From: Gammaproteobacteria bacterium
Lineage (GTDB): Bacteria > Pseudomonadota > Gammaproteobacteria > Pseudomonadales > Azotimanducaceae
Direction: 5' to 3'
NCBI GenBank assembly: GCA_012960535.1
Contig: DUBB01000027.1
Location: 1 to 64,000, forward strand
Length of the DNA stretch: 64,000 nt
The translations under genes were made by a program, and so were the position numbers. Below the pieces are notes generated by a model. It saw nothing but the letters and a program-made list of their open reading frames with translations. It was not told the origin of the DNA and made no database searches. Of this stretch, positions 59,393-64,000 are shown piece by piece. Numbering within the stretch: position 1 is the first letter of the stretch; every line of letters begins with the position of its first letter.

Positions 59393-60352
59393 TCAAGTTC
59401 TTGTCAACGATTGATTCAACAGCTCTGCATTGGTGGAGTATTTCTTAAGTAACTCAACAAGTTTCCCAGCGCCATCCACAGGTTTAAGATGGGACAGTGC
59501 CCTGCGTAAAATTCTTACATTTTCGATTTCTTTCGAATTTATAAGTAGCTCCTCACGCCGGGTACTGCTTTTTGCAATATCCAGTGCAGGGAAAATCCGT
59601 TGATTCGCCACGTCACGTGATAAAACAATTTCCATATTACCGGTGCCCTTGAACTCTTCAAAAATTACCTGGTCCATCCGGCTTCCGGTATCAACGAGTA
59701 TGGTCGCGAGAATGGTCAGCGACCCACCATTCTCAACATTTCTAGCCGCGCCAAACATTTTTCGAGGTATTTCCAAAGCTCGTGCATCAACGCCGCCCGA
59801 CATGGTACGGCGGCTGCCTTTTAGCTCTGCGTTATGTACTCGGGAGAGCCTGGTAAGAGAGTCAATGACAATCATGACATCATGACCTTCGCCAGCTTCC
59901 TGACGGGCGACATCAAGAAGATCATTGGCCACACGGACATGGTGGCTATAGCTTTCATCCGAGGATGACGCATGCACCTGTGCCGGTACGCTGCGCTTAA
60001 AATCAGTCACTTCCTCCGGTCGCTCATCAATGAGTAACGCATACAGTTTTATCTCAGGATAGGCTTCCCCCACCGCCTGGCAGATGTGTTTTAAAATGGT
60101 CGTTTTCCCACAGCCTGGCGGAGCAACAATCAAGCCTCGCTGCCCCATCCCGATTGGGGTGATCAAGTCTATTGCTCGCGTGGTGAGTTGATTAGAGCCT
60201 GATTCCAGGCGAATGCACTGAGAAGGATTAATGGCGACGCCATCCATAAAACGCTTCTGTGGGTCAACAGGCGTCGTATCCTTGACCACTTTATCTACTC
60301 GTTCGGGAACTATGTTTCTTTTCGTTTTCAAAGATAGTGTTTTTTTGGTCAT
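59393..60352 (-). CDS. Rho-like ATPase lacking the N-terminal RNA-binding half
   Basis: 319 residues against about 420 for Rho. The ATPase/translocase half is complete: [15 protein letters not shown] joins directly to it, then Walker A APPGCGKT (77-84, K83), Walker [11 protein letters not shown] (159-168, D164), Q-loop region (176-190, [11 protein letters not shown]), R-loop region [18 protein letters not shown] (221-238) and the arginine finger in STRREE (R265). Missing are the Rho N-terminal helical and cold-shock RNA-binding domains. Instead a 30-residue basic start ([18 protein letters not shown]) precedes. Upstream 90 bp hold no coding for a lost domain. It may be a 5'-truncated second rho or a true short paralogue; see findings. 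Confidence 0.8.
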   Translation of the reverse strand: MTKKTLSLKTKRNIVPERVDKVVKDTTPVDPQKRFMDGVAINPSQCIRLESGSNQLTTRAIDLITPIGMGQRGLIVAPPGCGKTTILKHICQAVGEAYPEIKLYALLIDERPEEVTDFKRSVPAQVHASSSDESYSHHVRVANDLLDVARQEAGEGHDVMIVIDSLTRLSRVHNAELKGSRRTMSGGVDARALEIPRKMFGAARNVENGGSLTILATILVDTGSRMDQVIFEEFKGTGNMEIVLSRDVANQRIFPALDIAKSSTRREELLINSKEIENVRILRRALSHLKPVDGAGKLVELLKKYSTNAELLNQSLTRT

Positions 60353-60440
60353 GATTTCAGGTGATCGCTCTAGTGAGTGAAGTGTTTCGACGCGCTTACT
60401 GTAGCTAAAGTCTTTTCGTTTAGCTTGTTATTGTTTTTGA

Positions 60441-60566
60441 TTTGTTCTGCTATTTGGGGGCACAGTGCTCTTCGAGGACGGTGCTCTTCGAACGCAGTGG
60501 CGTATAATTTTCCGATGGAAGAATGGTAATGCAGACGATGTGCAACATGTAGATTACCACAAATAG
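60441..60566 (+). pseudogene. higB: 5'-truncated higB toxin remnant
   Basis: The open frame before TAG 60564-60566 reads TQWRIIFRWKNGNADDVQH followed by VDYHK, matching the C-terminus of HigB/RelE-type toxins (R-I-x-F-R-W ... V-D-Y-H). The N-terminal two-thirds are missing: an in-frame TGA is at 60438-60440 and no start codon lies in the right place. A 16-bp tandem duplication (GTGCTCTTCGA at 60465 and 60481) falls in the frame just upstream and may have helped break it. Confidence 0.75.
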
Positions 60567-60577
60567 GAATCACAACG

Positions 60578-60886
60578 ATGACTGAGAAATACATAGAGTT
60601 AGAACATCTAGGCGTCCTTTTACAGGAGGATTTTCTGGATGACCTAGGAATCAAACCTGGCACCTTAGCTGGTTCCATTGGTGTGGATCGTACAGCCATC
60701 AAGAACATCATAGGTGGCAAACGTGCTACTACCGCAGACATGTCATTGCGACTTGGTCTGTTTTTCAATATGAGTACAGGCTTTTGATTCAACCTACAAA
60801 AAGACTACGAGCTACGAATCGCACAACGTGAAAATCTAGCTAAATTTGAAAAAGTCGTTCCACCCTTTAGAGCTGCCAACTTGTAA
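60578..60886 (+). pseudogene. higA: higA antitoxin with an in-frame TGA at the conserved Trp
   Basis: Reads MTEKYIELEHLGVLLQEDFL, then LGIKPGTLAGSIGVDRTAIK and GGKRATTADMSLRLG, the HigA helix-turn-helix, to STGF at 60784. The family continues F-W-L-N-L-Q; here TGA (60785-60787) replaces the Trp codon, and the same frame goes on FNLQKDYELRIAQRENLAKF to a TAA at 60884-60886, giving about 102 codons in all, the normal HigA length. One substitution explains it. The N-terminal HTH alone might still fold. Confidence 0.8.
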
Positions 60887-61007
60887 ACAACAGCTAGAAA
60901 GAAACGAGTGGGTGTAAATCTCGACAATCTAGCAATTCATCATTCACACACCTTCTACCCTCTTAAGCATCCGTGGTTCTTACCGTTTCTCCAAGGTAGG
61001 CCAGTCA

Positions 61008-61022
61008 GATTGAAAATCCCCG
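61008..61022. repeat. right direct repeat (candidate attR core)
   Basis: GATTGAAAATCCCCG, a perfect copy of 58837-58851. Unlike the left copy, it is followed by GATGGTTACATTG, with no tRNA sequence. Confidence 0.75.
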
Positions 61023-61089
61023 GATGGTTACATTGATCCGAGGTGGTGCCGTTAAATAGCCCGGGCAGGGTTTTGCTGGTTAACGGCGA

Positions 61090-61115
61090 ATTATCACGCC
61101 AGGGTCGGTGATAAT
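61090..61115. promoter_or_regulatory. 8-bp inverted repeat upstream of grxD
   Basis: ATTATCAC-(10 nt)-GTGATAAT. Perfect arms with no T-run after it, so an operator is as likely as a terminator. Lies about 90 bp before the grxD start. Confidence 0.4.
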
Positions 61116-61201
61116 GTTGGGTTTATTGTTGATCTTGCATTTAACTTTTTGTGAAACAAGTTAGAATGGCAACGTTAAGTCTTTACCAGAGAGCTAACCA
61201 A

Positions 61202-61528
61202 ATGGAAGTGTTAGAAACAATACAGAACCAGGTACGGGAAAACCCTATTCTTATCTATATGAAAGGGTCTCCTGATCAACCTCAATGCGGATTCTCCTCG
61301 CAGGCAAGCCAGATGCTAATTTCCTGCGGGAAAAGGTTTGCTTATATTGATATCCTGGCAAACCCAGAAATCCGTGCCAATTTACCTGCCTTCTCGGAGT
61401 GGCCGACCTTTCCCCAGTTATTCGTCAGTGGAGAGTTAGTCGGTGGCTGCGATATTATCACTGAAATGTATGACAGTGGTGAACTGCAGCCCTTACTGGA
61501 AGAAGCAGCTGGAGAGTCGGAAAGCTGA
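61202..61528 (+). CDS. grxD: monothiol glutaredoxin Grx4 (GrxD)
   Basis: 108 residues with the monothiol CGFS site (QPQCGFSSQ) and the WPTFPQLFV glutathione-binding segment, plus GGCDI near the end. Binds a [2Fe-2S] cluster with glutathione and delivers it. ATG at 61202 gives the usual length; the open frame begins 17 codons earlier. Next to rnt on the other strand, as in pseudomonads. Confidence 0.94.
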   Translation: MEVLETIQNQVRENPILIYMKGSPDQPQCGFSSQASQMLISCGKRFAYIDILANPEIRANLPAFSEWPTFPQLFVSGELVGGCDIITEMYDSGELQPLLEEAAGESES

Positions 61529-61541
61529 CCTAGAAGCGTGA

Positions 61542-62153
61542 TTAACTGAATTGCTGCCAGCGATTGACGACATCACAGAAGATTTCCGCTGTTTTTTCGC
61601 AGTCGTAAATTGCCGAATGTGCTTCACTGGCACTAAAAGCGATGCCAGCGGATTTGCAGGCCCGCGCCAGCACTGTCTGACCGTAGGCCAGACCGCATAA
61701 AGTTGCTGTATCAAATGAAGAAAATGGATGGAACGGATTTCGCTTAATTCGGCAGCGTTCCGCCGCCTTGTTCAGAAAGGCTTGATCAAAAGCGGCATTA
61801 TGGGCAACGATAATGGCTCTTTGACAACCCGTTCTCTTAACTTCGCCGCGAATGCCACTGAATACGTCCGTAAGAGCTTGTTTTTCGTCCACCGCCATCC
61901 TCAGAGGGTTGTAAGGGTCAATGCCGGTAAATTCAAGTGATGACGGTTCAATATTTGCCCCTTCGAAGGGGCTGACATTGTGAAAGAACTGCTCTCCTGG
62001 CCGTAGCAGACCCTTATCGTCCATGCGGATAAGCACAGCAGCGATTTCAAGGATGGCATCGGTGTCACTGTTAAATCCCCCTGTTTCTAAATCGATAACG
62101 ACAGGGAGGAAGCCCCTGAAACGACCAGCAATAGGTTCTTTTTGATCGCTCAA
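61542..62153 (-). CDS. rnt: ribonuclease T
   Basis: 203 residues, DEDD exonuclease: VVIDLETGGFNSDTDA (D and E), IIVAHNAAFDQAFL (D), and the final His/Asp region AHSAIYDCEKT. Trims 3' ends of tRNA and stable RNAs. Overlaps pyrC by 4 bp; same transcript. Confidence 0.95.
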   Translation of the reverse strand: MSDQKEPIAGRFRGFLPVVIDLETGGFNSDTDAILEIAAVLIRMDDKGLLRPGEQFFHNVSPFEGANIEPSSLEFTGIDPYNPLRMAVDEKQALTDVFSGIRGEVKRTGCQRAIIVAHNAAFDQAFLNKAAERCRIKRNPFHPFSSFDTATLCGLAYGQTVLARACKSAGIAFSASEAHSAIYDCEKTAEIFCDVVNRWQQFS

Positions 62154-63205
62154 GTTGACTCCCCCGGCTCGTTTACCACCTGCCAGTGGATGTTTTCTCC
62201 TGCTCGCACAGGAACCAGGTCAGTTTCGCCAAAACGTTTGCGGGCAGGGCAGGTCCATTCTGTTTCAATCAGTTTTATCGTCTTGGTATTGTGCGCCAGG
62301 CCATAGAAATCGGCGCCGTAACAGCTGGCAAAGTTTTCCAGGGCTTGCAGCGCATTATTGCTGGCAAAAACTTCAGCATAAAGCTCGATAGCGGCATGGC
62401 CGGTATAGCAGCCAGCCGCGCAGCCGCAAGCATTTTCTTTTGCGGAGGCAGGGTGAGGAGCAGAATCTGTACCCAGGAAAAAAGAAGGGTCACCCGAGGT
62501 GGCTGCCTGGATAAGGGCTTGTTGATGCTGGTCTCGTTTTAGCACGGGCAGGCAATAGAGAGCCGGTTTGATACCACCCGCAAGCATGTCGTTGCGGTTG
62601 TAGAGCAGATGATGGACCGTGATGGTTGCACCCATCCGTGAATCAGTCGCCTGGACAAATTGGACAGCTTCAGCTGTGGTGATATGTTCAAAGATAATCT
62701 TCAAAGAAGGGAACTGTCGAATAATGGGTTCCAGGTATTGTTCAATAAAGATTTTTTCTCGATCAAAAATATCAACCTTACTGTCGGTAACCTCGCCATG
62801 GATAGCGAGTCGCAGGCCGGTCTTCTGCATTTCTTCGAATATTGGATAGAGACCTTCAATGGTGTTTACCCCGGCATCTGAATGAGTCGTAGCGCCAGCA
62901 GGGTAGAGTTTACAGGCGTGGATAATGCTGCTTTTGGCGGCCTCTGTAATGGTCTTTTTGCTGGTTTGGTCCGTGAGATAAAGCGTCATAAGAGGATCAA
63001 AGGACCGATTACTGGGGACCTCACTGATTATTCTATCTCGGTAGCTTGCCGCGTCTGCACTGGTTAACACCGGAGGTACAAGGTTGGGCATAATTATAGC
63101 TCTGCCAAAATAGCGGCTTATGTCCTGCGTTGTCTCGGCAAGGTAGGCACCGTCCCTGAGGTGTACGTGCCAGTCATCAGGTTGAAGGATGGTCAATGTT
63201 CGCAT
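62150..63205 (-). CDS. pyrC: dihydroorotase
   Basis: 351 residues of class II dihydroorotase. Zn ligands in DDWHVHLRDG at the N-terminus, KLYPAGATTHSDAGV with the Lys to be carbamylated, HGEV and LGTDSAPH. Third step of pyrimidine synthesis. ATG at 63205 gives the standard MRTLTILQPDDW; a frame open 16 codons upstream is not needed. Divergent from argG by 92 bp. Confidence 0.96.
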   Translation of the reverse strand: MRTLTILQPDDWHVHLRDGAYLAETTQDISRYFGRAIIMPNLVPPVLTSADAASYRDRIISEVPSNRSFDPLMTLYLTDQTSKKTITEAAKSSIIHACKLYPAGATTHSDAGVNTIEGLYPIFEEMQKTGLRLAIHGEVTDSKVDIFDREKIFIEQYLEPIIRQFPSLKIIFEHITTAEAVQFVQATDSRMGATITVHHLLYNRNDMLAGGIKPALYCLPVLKRDQHQQALIQAATSGDPSFFLGTDSAPHPASAKENACGCAAGCYTGHAAIELYAEVFASNNALQALENFASCYGADFYGLAHNTKTIKLIETEWTCPARKRFGETDLVPVRAGENIHWQVVNEPGEST

Positions 63206-63297
63206 TCCGGTATTGTAGCACTCCCGTGGCGAGGCTGGCTTGATTACTGGCAAAGGTTTACCATACGCAGCTTGTTAACAAACGTCCCAAGGGTGCT

Positions 63298-64000
63298 ATG
63301 GATCAGATCGATAAAGTCGTGCTTGCTTATTCAGGGGGGCTGGATACTTCAGTCATTCTGCGCTGGTTACAGGAAACCTATGGCTGCGAAGTCGTCACTT
63401 ATACAGCAGACCTTGGTCAGGGTGAAGAACTCGAACCGGCCAGGGCAAAAGCCAGCAGTATGGGTGTCAAGGAAATCTACATTGATGATGTCAAGGAGGA
63501 ATTTGTACAGGACTTCGTATTTCCTATGTTCCGGTGCAATACCCTTTACGAGGGGGAGTATCTGCTGGGTACCAGTATTGCCCGCCCGCTGATAGCAAAA
63601 AGGCTGGTGCAGATTGCTGAACAGACTAATGCTAAGGCTATTGCTCACGGCGCCACAGGTAAAGGTAATGACCAGGTGCGTTTTGAGCTGGGCGCCTATG
63701 CCTTGAACCCGGATTTAAAGGTTATTGCTCCGTGGCGGGAGTGGGATCTGAATTCGCGGGCGGCATTGATGGCTTTTTGCGAACGCTACCAGATCAAGGT
63801 CGATAATAAGCATGAAGGGGAGAAATCACCCTATTCCATGGACGCTAATTTGTTACATATCTCATATGAAGGCGGCATACTGGAAGATCCCGGCGTAGAA
63901 CCTGATGAAGCTATGTGGCTGTGGTCGGTTTCTCCGGATCAAGCGCCGGATGAACCTACTTATCTTGAAATAGGCTATAGCCGGGGCGATCCCGTGTCAT
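63298..64000 (+). CDS. argG: argininosuccinate synthase (partial, cut by window end)
   Basis: The first 234 codons. N-terminal ATP-binding motif [15 protein letters not shown] and [13 protein letters not shown] are diagnostic. Joins citrulline and aspartate in arginine synthesis, related to argD at 56054. The stop lies beyond 64000. Confidence 0.96.
   Translation, partial: MDQIDKVVLAYSGGLDTSVILRWLQETYGCEVVTYTADLGQGEELEPARAKASSMGVKEIYIDDVKEEFVQDFVFPMFRCNTLYEGEYLLGTSIARPLIAKRLVQIAEQTNAKAIAHGATGKGNDQVRFELGAYALNPDLKVIAPWREWDLNSRAALMAFCERYQIKVDNKHEGEKSPYSMDANLLHISYEGGILEDPGVEPDEAMWLWSVSPDQAPDEPTYLEIGYSRGDPVS

Larger units (their letters stand above)
58837..61022. mobile_element. putative degenerate integrated element flanked by 15-bp direct repeats
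   Basis: GATTGAAAATCCCCG occurs at 58837-58851 and 61008-61022. The left copy is followed by a tRNA-Phe 3' half (element attP side), the right copy by different sequence (chromosome side). Between them lie a Rho-like gene and remnants of higBA. No integrase or transfer gene is left. The size, repeats and tRNA part together support an element, but the repeat is short, so chance is not excluded. Confidence 0.65.
60887..61201. other. island right end, repeat, and upstream region of grxD
   Basis: No ORF seen. Contains the right 15-bp repeat (61008-61022), a palindrome at 61090-61115, and then the grxD leader. From 61023 rightward the sequence should be original chromosome downstream of hyuB. Confidence 0.5.

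Noticed and set aside
59393-60352. Rho-like gene as the cell's normal rho
   Set aside because: It lacks about 100 N-terminal residues with the RNA-binding domain and sits between repeats in a decaying region; the real rho is presumably elsewhere, though this cannot be checked here.

Overview
The window looks like chromosome of a marine-type gammaproteobacterium, probably Pseudomonadales/Cellvibrionales-like (inference). The grounds are the gene orders smc-zipA-ligA and grxD/rnt/pyrC/argG, the presence of zipA, prlC and a Na+-pumping oxaloacetate decarboxylase, and moderate GC. Three complete tRNA genes are present (Ser-GCU, Arg-ACG, Arg-CCU), all on the minus strand. I saw no rRNA, CRISPR array or intact prophage.

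Layout. 0-5 kb: tRNAs, oadGAB and an aldehyde dehydrogenase. 5-11 kb: a beta-lactamase-fold hydrolase, a single-chain biotin-dependent acyl-CoA carboxylase and an enoyl-CoA hydratase. 11-16 kb: D-amino acid aminotransferase, rubrerythrin with DUF3501, and a LemA/TPM/TPM membrane cluster. 16.3-17.4 kb: a gene graveyard with one end of an IS3-family element joined to a broken adhesin gene. 17.4-23 kb: a SurE paralogue, a 55-residue lipoprotein, a split YeeE/YedE sulfur transporter, SDR, VOC and MFS genes, and tRNA-Arg. 23-34 kb: oligopeptidase A, coaE, a thiolase-like/DUF35 pair convergent with two MaoC-like genes, PHP and metallophosphoesterase genes, and a prolyl oligopeptidase lipoprotein. 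34-49 kb: smc-zipA-ligA-lytic transglycosylase, dinG-kinase, and a PepSY/response regulator/histidine kinase operon. 49-58 kb: acyl-CoA dehydrogenase, thiolase, GH20 hexosaminidase, glpK, argD and an orphan hyuB. 61-64 kb: grxD, rnt, pyrC and argG.

The most unusual region is 58837..61022. A 15-bp direct repeat (GATTGAAAATCCCCG) flanks about 2.2 kb. The left copy overlaps the hyuB stop codon and continues into the 3' half of a tRNA-Phe gene (anticodon loop to CCA); the right copy has unrelated sequence after it. This is what integration of a tRNA-Phe-targeting element at a secondary site would leave. Inside are a 319-residue Rho-like hexameric ATPase that lacks the N-terminal RNA-binding half of normal Rho, a 5'-truncated higB, and a higA interrupted by a TGA where the family normally has Trp. 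No integrase remains.

A second theme is lipid and acyl-CoA metabolism: the acyl-CoA carboxylase, enoyl-CoA hydratase, acyl-CoA dehydrogenase, thiolase, MaoC pair and a thiolase-like protein without a visible nucleophilic Cys. Together the last two and DUF35 recall hydratase-aldolase systems for side-chain cleavage. A third theme is short imperfect tandem repeats with a period near 16 bp in several intergenic regions.
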